Source: Anaerolineales bacterium
GTDB taxonomy: Bacteria; Chloroflexota; Anaerolineae; Anaerolineales; Villigracilaceae
Reading direction: 5' to 3'
Assembly: GCA_030834895.1 (NCBI GenBank)
Contig: JAUQXA010000070.1
Coordinates: forward strand, 62,001 to 126,000
Length of the DNA stretch: 64,000 bases
Of this stretch, positions 17,122 through 26,593 are shown in pieces (position 1 is the first letter of the stretch; each line of letters begins with the position of its first letter). A program made the position numbers and the translations under genes. The notes under the pieces are model-generated. The model was not told the DNA's origin. It worked only from the letters and a program-made list of their open reading frames with translations, and ran no database searches.

Positions 17122-18798
17122 CTACATTTTCATTTCCTTCAAAAACTTCTCACGGTTGGCGGAGCGGGCGGTCTTGCCACTGGAGGTTTTGACAATCCAT
17201 TTTGAGTCAACGAGATGGACATGGCGCAAGGCAATGGCTGAATTCTGTGAGATGTGACGGCGCAAGGCGTCGCCGATCTTTTGGCGTTCATTAGGATCAT
17301 CGGTATCCACCTCTGCGACGATGACGACTTCCTCTGTCCCTGCCTCTGGGTCCTCGATGCCGAATGCCACCGCACGCCCGGCGTGAATCCCCGGTACTTC
17401 GTATGCCAGCGACTCCAGATCCTGCGGGTACACATTCTTGCCGCCGACGATGATCATGTCCTTCTTGCGCCCCGCCACAAAGACTTCCCCGTTCAAAGTG
17501 TAGCCGTAGTCGCCGGTCAGGTACCAGCCGCCGTGCAGGGCTTTTTCGGTGGCGTCGGGGCGATGATAATACTCGGTCAACATGCAGTCGCTTTGCAGGG
17601 CAATCTCGCCGATGACTCTGTCGGGTAGGACTTCGCCCGCTTCGGACAGAATCCTGATTCGGGTATTGTCGAGGGCGCGTCCGGAGGACATCATCCGCAG
17701 CGTGGGTTTTCCATCCACAGGGGATTTGGCAATCCGCTCATTAATGTAGGATTCTCGATCGATCTCATCCGTAACTGGGTCGGTCCCCAATGGAGTTTGG
17801 GTTACACCGAAGACGTTTTCCGCCATTGCATAACTACATTGAAGTGCGTTCATTTGCAACCCATATTTTTGGAAGCGCTGATAAAACGTCTGATGACTTT
17901 CCCACTTGACAGGTTCAGAGCAGTTGGTGATAGCACGCCATGTGGAGAGGTCAACACCTTCAAGGTCGCGCTCGCGGACTTTTTGAGCGCAAAAGTTGTA
18001 CGCAAAATTTGGCAGCCACGAAAGCGTTCCCTTGTAACGGCTAACGGCTTGGAAGAGTTTGTGCGGCGCACGCACCCAATCAAAGGGCGAAAGCAAAACG
18101 AGGGTGTTGCCCGAAAGGATCGGCATGAGGAAGCCCGCGATCAATCCCATGTCGTGATACAGCGGAAGCCATGAGACAAGGACATCGGCTTCGGTGAGCG
18201 CGAGGGCGCGGGTGTACACTTCGAGTTGATTCAACACCGCCCGATGTGAAAGCGCGACTCCCTTTTGCAGACCCGTCGTCCCGGACGAATGTTGCAGCAG
18301 GACGATTTCATCGGGCGAGCGATTCAAACCTGATAGTTGGTCAAACTCCGGTTCGGACTCCGCTTCGAGTTGGTCGGTGAGCAGCACACAGCGGACGGAG
18401 TCTCCAGCCTTCAACGCCGAGCGGACATCCGCTTCGAATTCGGGGTAGGTGACAATCGCTGCAGGCTGTGTGACAGAAATCAGCGCAGAGAGGTCGGCGC
18501 GGTAACGTTCGGGCGAAAGTTTCTCGGTCAGAAACGGCATGATGGACGGGATCGCGCCGTGCAGGATCGCCCCCCAAAAGGCGTAAACCAAATCTTCGCC
18601 GTGCTGAAGAATCAACACGGCAACTTCGCCGGGCTGAATCCTAGCTGAGGCATACGCCTTTGCATAACGCGCCGAGCCGCTGACAAGGTCGTGATATGAA
18701 ATCGGCTGGTCATCTTTTCCAGCGTGCTGCATCACGATGGCTGTCTTTTGCGGCTGGGTCTGGTAATTTTTGTGAATGAGATGGGCAAGTGTGGTCAT
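17122..18798 (-). CDS. Fatty acyl-AMP ligase-type adenylate-forming enzyme
   Basis: 558 residues, normal for the FAAL/acyl-CoA synthetase family. The A3 motif LLQHSSGTTGLQKGVALSH, the A5 region NALQCSYAMAENVFGVTQ, A7 GWYLTGDYGY, A8 GRKKDMIIVGGKNVYPQD and the A10 lysine in SSGKTARS are all present. The stretch ITNCSEPVKWESHQTFY is closer to fatty acyl-AMP ligases than to acyl-CoA synthetases. It should activate an acyl chain as the AMP ester and load it on a carrier protein. The acyl carrier protein gene directly upstream (18847-19089) is the obvious partner. No polyketide or peptide synthase is near. Confidence 0.85.
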   Translation of the reverse strand: MTTLAHLIHKNYQTQPQKTAIVMQHAGKDDQPISYHDLVSGSARYAKAYASARIQPGEVAVLILQHGEDLVYAFWGAILHGAIPSIMPFLTEKLSPERYRADLSALISVTQPAAIVTYPEFEADVRSALKAGDSVRCVLLTDQLEAESEPEFDQLSGLNRSPDEIVLLQHSSGTTGLQKGVALSHRAVLNQLEVYTRALALTEADVLVSWLPLYHDMGLIAGFLMPILSGNTLVLLSPFDWVRAPHKLFQAVSRYKGTLSWLPNFAYNFCAQKVRERDLEGVDLSTWRAITNCSEPVKWESHQTFYQRFQKYGLQMNALQCSYAMAENVFGVTQTPLGTDPVTDEIDRESYINERIAKSPVDGKPTLRMMSSGRALDNTRIRILSEAGEVLPDRVIGEIALQSDCMLTEYYHRPDATEKALHGGWYLTGDYGYTLNGEVFVAGRKKDMIIVGGKNVYPQDLESLAYEVPGIHAGRAVAFGIEDPEAGTEEVVIVAEVDTDDPNERQKIGDALRRHISQNSAIALRHVHLVDSKWIVKTSSGKTARSANREKFLKEMKM

Positions 18799-18808
18799 GG
18801 GCTGCTTA

Positions 18809-18841
18809 AGATGACAGTCACCTCCGAGGTGACTGTCATCT
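18809..18841. repeat. Perfect palindrome between acyl carrier protein and ligase genes
   Basis: AGATGACAGTCACCT, loop CCG, exact complement. Its core matches the stem of the ettA terminator at 4373-4412. It may attenuate the ligase relative to the carrier protein. Confidence 0.75.
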
Positions 18842-18846
18842 GTATT

Positions 18847-19089
18847 CTACTGCCTTGACATAATCAATTTGGCAAGCTGTTCCAGCGAGTCGAAAGTATC
18901 GGCGTTGAGTTCGGTATCCTCGATGCGGACGCCGAAGGTATCCTCGACAAACAGGCTGACATCCATCAGGCTGAACGAGTCGATCAGTCCGCTGGAGATA
19001 AGCGACTCGGTGGGGCTGATCACGCGCTTGGGTTGTTTGAGAATTTTCGCGGCAATGAAGTTGGAAAGCTTGGTAATGATTTCTTCCAT
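18847..19089 (-). CDS. Acyl carrier protein
   Basis: 80 residues with the four-helix carrier pattern and the phosphopantetheine attachment motif LIDSFSLMDV (Ser around residue 38), followed by VEDTFGVRIEDTELN. GGACC precedes the ATG at 19089. Translated just ahead of the acyl-AMP ligase, it is probably the acceptor of the chain that enzyme activates. It is unlikely to be the housekeeping AcpP, which normally has a DSLD motif and sits among fab genes. Confidence 0.88.
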   Translation of the reverse strand: MEEIITKLSNFIAAKILKQPKRVISPTESLISSGLIDSFSLMDVSLFVEDTFGVRIEDTELNADTFDSLEQLAKLIMSRQ

Positions 19090-19316
19090 GGTTGGTCCTC
19101 TTTGGTTTATGCGAGTGTCAGGCGCGAATTCTACTTCAAATCATCGCAATCGAACCGGGTTCTTCATCGATAATATGATGATCCGCGAGTTGACCGCGCC
19201 ATCCAAGCCGATACATGAAAATCGACGACAGACTTTTGCTCCACTTCGCCAGGCTGAGGCATAACCCCAGTAAACCCACTTGAAGATCACGAAGATTATT
19301 TTTACACCATTATCCT

Positions 19317-21074
19317 TTATTTTTTAGACACAATATAACTGCGAGAATATATATTGGCAATAAATAAAAGGACAAATGAGAGAAGAATAATAAAAAGCCT
19401 GATAAGATTCCAATCCCACGATACATACCATGCAGGCAGTGGGGACGATAAAGTTGTTTGGTTAGTGTCCATTGTGGTAATGTTCCTACCAAAAGACCAA
19501 ATTTGCCCATCAGGTAGCATTACAGGGCGCGTTGAAATACCGCCCTGATAATTTGAATTCTTCTCTGTATAACGTTCAATTTCTTTTGCCTCTCCCTGCC
19601 AAACGGGAGTAAAGACCGCCATGAACTCTGGGTAGCTCCCATTTATCCACAAACGTCCAGCCGAATCGACCATGAGACAATCATATCGTTTCCATTCATC
19701 CGTTTCTTTTGGGGAGGGTAATTGTGTTACTTGTAAGTCGTCGTTCAAATCTACTTTTTCGACAACAAATTTGTTTTGTGTTTCCAATAACACCCAAAGG
19801 GAAGTATTGCCGTCTAAAAAATAATTCCAAACGCGACTGTTTTCGAGCAAAATTACAGGGTATTCTTTTGGCGTCCACTCATCATCCGACAGAACATAAA
19901 CCCGATTGTCAGTGTCGCTTTGCATTAAGACAAGAAAATCACCATTGACTGCCCGTTGTATTGATCGAGGAGAAAGTTTCTGCCGTAGGGCAGTTTCAGG
20001 GAGCGGCACTACTGACCACTTCCCGGTCAATGCGTTAATTTTCAGAAGACGATTGTCTTGTCCCTTCTTTACATCAATCGCCCAGCCCCACTCACCCGAT
20101 ACAAGCCCGTTATACTCCCAATCTCTCACATCTAGACTGTCATCGTACGGTATAGCTTTCCAGCTATCATTTTCATAATGAAGTACATGGCTTTCCATCC
20201 AAATAATCGGAATTCCATTTTTGTCCCCGCTGACAGACTGTGGGTAATCTTTCCCTGGTAAGGTTTCGGGTAATTTCCACTCATTTTCCAACTTGTCGGA
20301 GTAACGATAAACACGATAGTAATCTGACTTCCAGGATAAAATCCAAAAGCCGTCTTGTGAATCAGTAGAATATGTCCACACACTTTCATATCCCAATGGG
20401 CGTAGTTCGACCTTCCATGCGCTTGTGAGCCACGAATGGGAGGAAAACATTGGGTCAAAAAAAAGTGTTGCCAGATATACAACCACAAAAGAAATGGTGA
20501 ATACGGTTCTTATCTTACTTAGCTTTGACCACCTTTTCAATATATCGGAAATTTCCATGCCAGCAGCAAAAGTCTCAGGCGGAAGATGATTATGTAACTC
20601 AATCAGCACCTCTTCTCCGTGCTTCTTCGCAAATGAAAGCGGAAAGATGAAATATTTCTTCCCCATGTAATCCACCATTTCTATTTTGCCAGCGAAACCA
20701 TTGAATTTCACAATTTTAATTTGATCATATGGGAGAACAAAAGGTTTTCGTCCGCCATAAAGAAGAAACTTGAAGCGGTTAATGGACTCAAAAACCAGAG
20801 TCTTCTCCTCGAAGCGCAGGCATGCTTTTCGAGCAGCGGCTAAGTAAATACCCATCCAAACCGTCATGAGAAGAAACAAGAGAAATGGCAACGAACACGC
20901 CAGCAGTGGCAACGGACTTAAAGTATCCGCTTCTCCAAATGCGCTCGAAATTGACTTAAGTATTTCAAACATGCCAAAAGGCAGGTAAGCCATAAAGACT
21001 GTTAGGGCAAGCATTAATAAGAAACTAACCCAGGATGATTTTTTTGTATTGCGAGTCGAATGGAATGTTTTCAT
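19317..21074 (-). CDS. Membrane protein with PH-like domain and extracytoplasmic propeller-like region
   Basis: 585 residues. Two membrane segments lie near the N-terminus (about 14-38 and 50-75). They are followed by a beta-rich stretch around residues 88-165 (KPFVLPYDQIKIVKFNGFAG) that resembles bacterial PH domains, a third membrane segment near 190-212, and a long Trp/Tyr-rich region (about 225-545) of repeated strands such as DGFWILSWKSDYYRVYRY and DSAGRLWINGSYPEF, consistent with a beta-propeller. A final membrane segment is at 550-573. This is a sensor-like topology without a kinase domain. I do not recognise a named family. It is AT-rich compared with flanking genes. Confidence 0.65.
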   Translation of the reverse strand: MKTFHSTRNTKKSSWVSFLLMLALTVFMAYLPFGMFEILKSISSAFGEADTLSPLPLLACSLPFLLFLLMTVWMGIYLAAARKACLRFEEKTLVFESINRFKFLLYGGRKPFVLPYDQIKIVKFNGFAGKIEMVDYMGKKYFIFPLSFAKKHGEEVLIELHNHLPPETFAAGMEISDILKRWSKLSKIRTVFTISFVVVYLATLFFDPMFSSHSWLTSAWKVELRPLGYESVWTYSTDSQDGFWILSWKSDYYRVYRYSDKLENEWKLPETLPGKDYPQSVSGDKNGIPIIWMESHVLHYENDSWKAIPYDDSLDVRDWEYNGLVSGEWGWAIDVKKGQDNRLLKINALTGKWSVVPLPETALRQKLSPRSIQRAVNGDFLVLMQSDTDNRVYVLSDDEWTPKEYPVILLENSRVWNYFLDGNTSLWVLLETQNKFVVEKVDLNDDLQVTQLPSPKETDEWKRYDCLMVDSAGRLWINGSYPEFMAVFTPVWQGEAKEIERYTEKNSNYQGGISTRPVMLPDGQIWSFGRNITTMDTNQTTLSSPLPAWYVSWDWNLIRLFIILLSFVLLFIANIYSRSYIVSKK

Positions 21075-21240
21075 GAAATTCCTCCTGTGTGGAATCCTGA
21101 TTATTCAAATGAACTGCAATCGAAATTATACGACGAATAGACGCGATTGTTGCTCCAGTATATCTCCTGCCATTTTCCCCACAACCATTTGGGTGACTGC
21201 GTCAAAATTTTTACGTTACAATAGGCGGGCTGTACCTGAA

Positions 21241-22746
21241 ATGAAAGACACTTTTTTCCCCACCCGATTTTCGCAAATCGTCACGCTTGTCCTGCTTCTA
21301 ACCCTGGGACTTGGCATCCGTCTCTACGACCTGACGGACCTGCCGCTCGACTTTCACCCCACGCGCCAGTTGCTTTCGGCGCTCAAGGCGCGCGGCATGT
21401 ACTACGAGACGCTCACGGACGTCCCCGCCGAACAGCGCAGTTTTGCCATTCAACAGTGGAAGTTCCGCGCCGCCATCGAGCCTGAAGTCATCGAGCGTCT
21501 CACCGCCTTGACCTATCAGTTCACAGGTGAGCAGTTGTGGGTTGCGCGGATTTACTCGTCGCTGTTTTGGGTCATCGGCGCTGTCTTTTTGTTTTTGCTG
21601 GCACGGCGTCTCACCTCCGTAGATGGGGCGCTTGCAGCCACAGCCTTTTATCTCTTTGCGCCGTATGCTGTCACAGCCAGCCGCAGTTTCCAGCCCGACC
21701 CGTTGATGACTGCGCTCATCGTCGTCTTTTGGTGGGCGGTTTACAAATGGTCAGACGAACCCGCTTCTTACAAATGGGCAATCGTCGCGGGGCTGTTCGG
21801 CGGACTGGCGATCTACGTCAAATTTGTGGCGGCGTTCTTCGTCATCGCGGGCGGACTTGGATCAGCCCTCAGACAGGATTCACTTCGGGCTGTCGCCCGC
21901 AGACCACAGATTTATGTCATGGCGTTGTTTGGAATTGTGCCCGGGGCGGCGTACATCATCTACGGCGTGTGGGTCGCCGGCTTCCTCGGTCAACAATTTG
22001 GCGGACGCTTTATCGCGGATTACTTCCTCAGCCCATCCTACTATCTCGGCTGGATCGGGATGTTGAACTTGGTGATCGGAAGCACGGCATTGGTGTTTAG
22101 CCTCATCGGGCTTTTCTTCTTTGAAAACGAAAGCCGCCGCTTCGCGCTTGCACTGTGGGCTGGGTACTTCGTCTTCGGGCTTTACTTCAACTATCATATT
22201 TCATCACACGATTACTACAGCCTGCCGCTCATTCCAATTGTGGCGCTCTCGCTCGCTCCGCTTGCGGGTTGGTTCTTCACGCAGTTGACCAGACTTACTG
22301 AGTCGCGTTTTGCTCGCCTTGCCGCCTATGGCGTCCTGCTCCTCGGACTCTTTGCGACGCTTTGTAATCTGCGCGCCGAAATGAAGCGGGTGGATTACCG
22401 TCCCGAAGCAGGAATGTGGGTGGAGATCGGCAGGCTCATCGGTGACAGAAATACCGTCGGCTTGACTGAAGACTACGGCTCCAGCCTCGCCTATTGGGGT
22501 TGGAAAAACCCCACCCCTTGGCAGACCTACGGCGACGTGGTTTATCATGCCGACCTGCGCGGCGCGGAAAGCGACTTCGAGGGGACCTTTGCCGACGTCA
22601 CCTCAAAAAAGGAATTATTTCTGGTCACAGATTTCGACGAACTGAAACGCCAGCCGCTCTTGAAGGAAAAACTATCGGGGTATCCTGTCTTTGCCGAAGG
22701 CGACGGCTACGTGATCTATGACCTGACTTCAACGGATTCGCATTAA
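21241..22746 (+). CDS. Glycosyltransferase family 39-like membrane protein
   Basis: 501 residues from ATG 21241; an earlier in-frame start at 21049 would overlap the divergent gene. About eleven membrane segments follow a short cytosolic start. The first loop has the acidic/aromatic layout of ArnT/PMT-like enzymes (LYDLTDLPLDFHPTRQL), and the second has FAPYAVTASRSFQPDP, which matches the usual Y-x-R-x-x-x-P-D region of this family. Such enzymes transfer sugars from polyprenyl phosphate outside the membrane. It starts a run of same-strand polysaccharide genes, and its stop codon abuts the next ATG. Confidence 0.8.
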   Translation: MKDTFFPTRFSQIVTLVLLLTLGLGIRLYDLTDLPLDFHPTRQLLSALKARGMYYETLTDVPAEQRSFAIQQWKFRAAIEPEVIERLTALTYQFTGEQLWVARIYSSLFWVIGAVFLFLLARRLTSVDGALAATAFYLFAPYAVTASRSFQPDPLMTALIVVFWWAVYKWSDEPASYKWAIVAGLFGGLAIYVKFVAAFFVIAGGLGSALRQDSLRAVARRPQIYVMALFGIVPGAAYIIYGVWVAGFLGQQFGGRFIADYFLSPSYYLGWIGMLNLVIGSTALVFSLIGLFFFENESRRFALALWAGYFVFGLYFNYHISSHDYYSLPLIPIVALSLAPLAGWFFTQLTRLTESRFARLAAYGVLLLGLFATLCNLRAEMKRVDYRPEAGMWVEIGRLIGDRNTVGLTEDYGSSLAYWGWKNPTPWQTYGDVVYHADLRGAESDFEGTFADVTSKKELFLVTDFDELKRQPLLKEKLSGYPVFAEGDGYVIYDLTSTDSH

Positions 22747-24195
22747 ATGTCCAACTCGACCAAACTGACTTCCAAATTTTTTACATTTTCACTTTGGCTT
22801 CTCACGGCTTTTTCCGGCTCCGTGCTGGTGATCTACGCCTACCTCGGAACCTTTTCCCGCCATCTCGCGGACGATTACTGCGCCATCGATTTTCTTCTCA
22901 CGGATTTTCCCACCGCGCTGTGGGTCAACTACATGAACGTCTCGGACCGCTTCTCCAACTTCATGCTAATCACCCTCAGCGAAGCAATTGGTCCCTGGAC
23001 GGTTTCGGTCCTGCCGGCGCTGATGCTTTCGCTTTGGATTTTTGGCATCGCCTGGCTGATGTTCGAGTCCAGCCGTTTCAGCGGGCATGCCTGGGACAAA
23101 CTCCTCATCGTGACCCTGACCCTTTTGCTTGTGTTCCTTGCCCTCTTACAGGCTCCGAACCGCTTCCAGATTTTGTACTGGCGATCCTCGATGTCCGCTC
23201 ATTTTGCGCCGCTGGTTTTCATGCCTTATTTGGCTATCTCCATCCTGCGCTCAGTCGCTGCTGCGGAAAAGAAGCCGACTGCCTTTTGGGTGTATCCGCT
23301 TCTCTTCCTGGCATCCTTCATCCTCGGCGGGTTTTCCGAGCCGACGGTGCTGGTGATGATTTCCCTGCTGGCGCTGGGGATCTTCTGTGCCTGGCTTTGG
23401 ATGAAAAGTCCCGCCCGCAAGACGGCGCTGACCCTTTTGACGGTGTCCCTTGTTGGCGAGACGTTGGCGCTGGCTGTGATGGCTATTTCCCCCGCGCATT
23501 CATTCCGACTGAGCAATGCTGTGCCTCCGTCCATTCCTGTCGCGTTTATGCGTGCATTCGACTACGGGTTTGAATTCATCCTCAATTCGTTTCGCACTTT
23601 GCCTCTGCCAACGCTTTTCACGGTGTTGATCCCATTTCTTATTTTCTACGGGTTGTATGTTGTGCCTGCCGCCACTCTGAACTCGGACCAGCGCAAACGA
23701 ATCTACCTCCTGCTGGTTGCAATTCCAATCCTTTCCTACCTGTTGATCGTCGCCAGTTTCCTGCCCAGCGTGTACGGACAATCCTTTCCCGTGGAGCGGG
23801 CGCGTTTCACGGGTCAGCTATGTCTGGTTGCGGGGTTGATGATCGAAGCGGCCTTGCTGGGAAGTCTCGCCGCGCAGTTCAAGGCGCGTATTCCCTTCAA
23901 ACTGGTTGCGTCGCTTCTGTTGATGCTTTCCTCACTTTACCTGTTGCGCGCCGTCTGGCTTGCCGTGACCGACGTGCCAATCTATCGTCAACGCGCCGAG
24001 TGGTGGGACGAGCGGGAGGTAATGATTTACCAGGCAATTGAGCAGGGACACACGGACCTCGTTGTCCAGCAATTCGATGGGGTGGACGGAGTTAAAGAAA
24101 TGGATGTCAGCGAAAATCACTGGGTCAACCGTTGCGCCGCAAAGTATTACGGCATCAATTCCATCCGCGCTTATCCGGACGTGATGTTCCCATGA
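22747..24195 (+). CDS. Polytopic membrane protein, DUF6056-like
   Basis: 482 residues with about ten membrane segments. The first outer loop contains SRHLADDYCAIDFLL, and the C-terminal soluble tail ends ENHWVNRCAAKYYGINSIRAYP. Both are features I associate with DUF6056-type proteins found in surface-polysaccharide clusters. It may be a glycosyltransferase-like enzyme of the GT-C type. The ATG follows the previous stop without a gap, and the stop overlaps the next start (ATGA), so translation is coupled. Confidence 0.65.
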   Translation: MSNSTKLTSKFFTFSLWLLTAFSGSVLVIYAYLGTFSRHLADDYCAIDFLLTDFPTALWVNYMNVSDRFSNFMLITLSEAIGPWTVSVLPALMLSLWIFGIAWLMFESSRFSGHAWDKLLIVTLTLLLVFLALLQAPNRFQILYWRSSMSAHFAPLVFMPYLAISILRSVAAAEKKPTAFWVYPLLFLASFILGGFSEPTVLVMISLLALGIFCAWLWMKSPARKTALTLLTVSLVGETLALAVMAISPAHSFRLSNAVPPSIPVAFMRAFDYGFEFILNSFRTLPLPTLFTVLIPFLIFYGLYVVPAATLNSDQRKRIYLLLVAIPILSYLLIVASFLPSVYGQSFPVERARFTGQLCLVAGLMIEAALLGSLAAQFKARIPFKLVASLLLMLSSLYLLRAVWLAVTDVPIYRQRAEWWDEREVMIYQAIEQGHTDLVVQQFDGVDGVKEMDVSENHWVNRCAAKYYGINSIRAYPDVMFP

Positions 24196-25112
24196 ACAAG
24201 CAGCCCATTCTTGTCACAGGTGCACACCGCAGCGGAACCACATGGGTCGGTAAAATGCTGGCTGCCGATCACAATACTGCTTACATCAGCGAGCCGCTCA
24301 ATGTCCTGCACCGCCGTGGCGTGTATCGTGCTGAGGTCAAACGCTGGTATCAATACATCACGCCCGAAAACGAAGCCGATTACTTTCCAGCATTTCAACA
24401 ATTGCTGAACCTCCGTTATCACTTGTTTGCTGAACTTACCTCGTTACTTTCGCAGAAAGACTTCCTGCGTATGGGGCGTGACCTCTCGATTTTTGCGAAA
24501 GGGAAACTTCTCGGTCAACGCGCCTTGCTCAAAGACCCGTTTGCGATTTTTTCCACACCCTGGTTTGCCCAAAGATTGGACTGCAAAGTCGTCATCACCA
24601 TCCGTCACCCCGGCGGATTTGCCAGCAGCCTCAAGCGCCTGAACTGGCCTTTTGACTTCCGTGACCTGCTCGACCAGCCGTTGCTGATGCGTGACCACCT
24701 CGAAACAGATCGCGCTGACATGGAATCGATGCCAGCGGACGATATCGTTGGACAGTCCGCCCTGCTCTGGCGGATGATCTACCGAACCGTCCACTCCACC
24801 CTCAAGATGTTCCCCGACTTCAAAGTTGTTCGCCACGAAGATCTTTCCCTCGACCCGGTTGCGGGGTATAAGTCACTTTACGAGTCCCTTGGCTTGACTT
24901 TTGATGAAAAAGTCCGCAACACGATTCTGAATTCCAGCAGTTCCGAAAACCCAACCGAATTGTCGAAGAAGAAAGTTCATTCGGTCAAACTCGACAGCCG
25001 CGCCAACATGGGCAACTGGAAGAAACGCCTCACCCCCGAAGAAATCACCCGCATCCGCAAACTGACAGAGGATGTGTCTCATCTGTTTTATGCTGATGAA
25101 GAATGGAACTAG
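24192..25112 (+). CDS. Sulfotransferase
   Basis: 306 residues from ATG 24192, overlapping the previous stop by four bases. The 5'-phosphosulfate loop is ILVTGAHRSGTTWVGKML (residues 6-23), and the 3'-phosphate motif is VVITIRHPGGFASSLKRL (about 136-153). It should transfer sulfate from PAPS to a hydroxyl or amine, probably on the glycan made by this operon. A second, distinct sulfotransferase is encoded at 28072. Confidence 0.88.
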   Translation: MNKQPILVTGAHRSGTTWVGKMLAADHNTAYISEPLNVLHRRGVYRAEVKRWYQYITPENEADYFPAFQQLLNLRYHLFAELTSLLSQKDFLRMGRDLSIFAKGKLLGQRALLKDPFAIFSTPWFAQRLDCKVVITIRHPGGFASSLKRLNWPFDFRDLLDQPLLMRDHLETDRADMESMPADDIVGQSALLWRMIYRTVHSTLKMFPDFKVVRHEDLSLDPVAGYKSLYESLGLTFDEKVRNTILNSSSSENPTELSKKKVHSVKLDSRANMGNWKKRLTPEEITRIRKLTEDVSHLFYADEEWN

Positions 25113-25918
25113 TCGTGAAGCCTTTACCCATGCCGCTTGTTTCCATCATCACCCCATCCTTTAATCAAGCGCGCTACCTGGAAGCTACCATCCAATCTGT
25201 GCTGAAACAGGATTACCCGCGGATTGAGTACATCATTGTTGACGGTGGTTCGACCGATGGCTCCGTCGAAGTCGTCAAAAAGTACGAAGATAAACTTGCC
25301 TGGTGGGTGAGCGAAAAAGACAAAGGTCAAACCGACGCCATCAACAAAGGCTTTGCCCGGGCAAAGGGCGACATCCTCGCCTGGATCAATTCAGACGATA
25401 CCTATAACCCGCGGGCAGTAGGTCAGGCCGTGAAATATTTGGTTGAACATCCCGAAGTGGGGATGGTCTATGCCGACTGCAATTTCATCGACGAAGAAGG
25501 CAGAACCATTGGCACGTTCAATGCCGTGCAGACCGATTATCGCAAATTACGACAAGGCTACGTCCATATCCCGCAGCAGACAATGTTCTTCCGCGCCAAA
25601 TACTGGAAGGAACTTGGTCCGCTTGATCCGTCCTTTTACTTTGCCATGGATTACGACCTGTGGACGCGCATCGCAGCCCATGCTTCGCTGAAATACGTGG
25701 CAGGTCAAACCTGGTCGAACTTCCGCATTCACAATTTTGGGAAAACATCTGCCGCCGATGACCGCTGTTGGCCCGAAATGCTCCGCGTCCATTACCGTGA
25801 CGGCGGCAAATTCTTCTCCGTCATTGTGGCAAAATATTACCTGAGAAAAATCATCGGTCCGCTGTGGAAGTGGCGGATAAAGAAGACAGGTAAAAAAAGT
25901 AAACAGATAGACAAGTGA
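25103..25918 (+). CDS. Family 2 glycosyltransferase
   Basis: 271 residues if started at ATG 25103, overlapping the sulfotransferase by ten bases; ATG 25130 just before PLVSIITPSFNQ is an alternative. The GT-A fold landmarks are VSIITPSFNQARYLEATIQSV split over residues 12-32, YIIVDGGSTDGS, and the metal-binding region LAWINSDDTYNP. It is cytosolic and lacks membrane segments. It probably adds one sugar during repeat-unit assembly. Confidence 0.9.
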   Translation: MELVVKPLPMPLVSIITPSFNQARYLEATIQSVLKQDYPRIEYIIVDGGSTDGSVEVVKKYEDKLAWWVSEKDKGQTDAINKGFARAKGDILAWINSDDTYNPRAVGQAVKYLVEHPEVGMVYADCNFIDEEGRTIGTFNAVQTDYRKLRQGYVHIPQQTMFFRAKYWKELGPLDPSFYFAMDYDLWTRIAAHASLKYVAGQTWSNFRIHNFGKTSAADDRCWPEMLRVHYRDGGKFFSVIVAKYYLRKIIGPLWKWRIKKTGKKSKQIDK

Positions 25919-25926
25919 ACAGGTTT

Positions 25927-25965
25927 TATTCATCCTTCATCTTTCATCCCTCATCCTTCTTTCCC
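25927..25965. repeat. TTCATCCTTC-type simple block
   Basis: A run of attcatccttcatctttc-like phrases fills the gap between the glycosyltransferase and Wzz-like genes and provides no clear ribosome binding site. Relatives lie at 2458-2490 and 31968-32001. Confidence 0.55.
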
Positions 25966-25966
25966 C

Positions 25967-26593
25967 ATGAACTATCTTCTCTCCTCCCCCTCCCTCGATG
26001 ACCTCATCCGCCTGCTCAAGGCGTGGCGTTTTTGGATGCTCGGTGCGATGCTCGGCGCTTTGCTTGGCGCGGCAGTTTACTATATCATCCCGCCGCCGTA
26101 TCGCGCAAAAGCCACCATCAACGTGGATTTCAACCTGGAGCAAGCCTGGCCGAAGGATACCGACCGCCAGCAGTTTTATTACCTCGAACGTGAGTCACGC
26201 AAACTGGAGGAAATTGCCTGGTCTGACGAGTTGATGGAACCGTTATCCTCTGAGTTTGGTTTTTCAGTAGAGGAGTTGCGCGGCAGGAAACTGCAACTGA
26301 GTCAACCCGCCGAGGCTGGCTGGCATTTCTACGCCGACGACACCGACTCACAAACCGCCGACGCTCTAGCTTCCGCATGGTCAACGGCTTTTGTTTCCGA
26401 GGTGCAAGCTCAAATTGAGGCGGGGAACATCAATGGGTTTGTCAGGCTCGAAGCCACCCAGGCAAAGAACCTTCCCGAAGAACGCAGCGTTCCCCTCAGC
26501 GGGTATTTGCTCGTTGGCTCTGTTGGCTTTCTCACCATCGCCGTCTTTGTCGTGCTGTTTGTAAAACCAAAACCGGAGTCCAACGTCTCCTGA
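25967..26593 (+). CDS. Wzz/chain-length determinant-like protein
   Basis: 208 residues with two membrane segments (about 21-43 and 178-200) enclosing an outside domain, the topology of polysaccharide co-polymerases. The first segment is followed by the usual PPPYRAKATINV region. There is no cytosolic kinase domain. The C-terminus (KPESNVS) and the TGA stop are written by the palindromic element at 26575-26600, so the original end may have been different. Confidence 0.75.
   Translation: MNYLLSSPSLDDLIRLLKAWRFWMLGAMLGALLGAAVYYIIPPPYRAKATINVDFNLEQAWPKDTDRQQFYYLERESRKLEEIAWSDELMEPLSSEFGFSVEELRGRKLQLSQPAEAGWHFYADDTDSQTADALASAWSTAFVSEVQAQIEAGNINGFVRLEATQAKNLPEERSVPLSGYLLVGSVGFLTIAVFVVLFVKPKPESNVS

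Noticed and set aside
19090..19316. Possible remnant of a gene upstream of the acyl carrier protein
   Set aside because: Minus-strand frames of 40-50 codons exist but show no recognisable domain or ribosome site; nothing can be supported.
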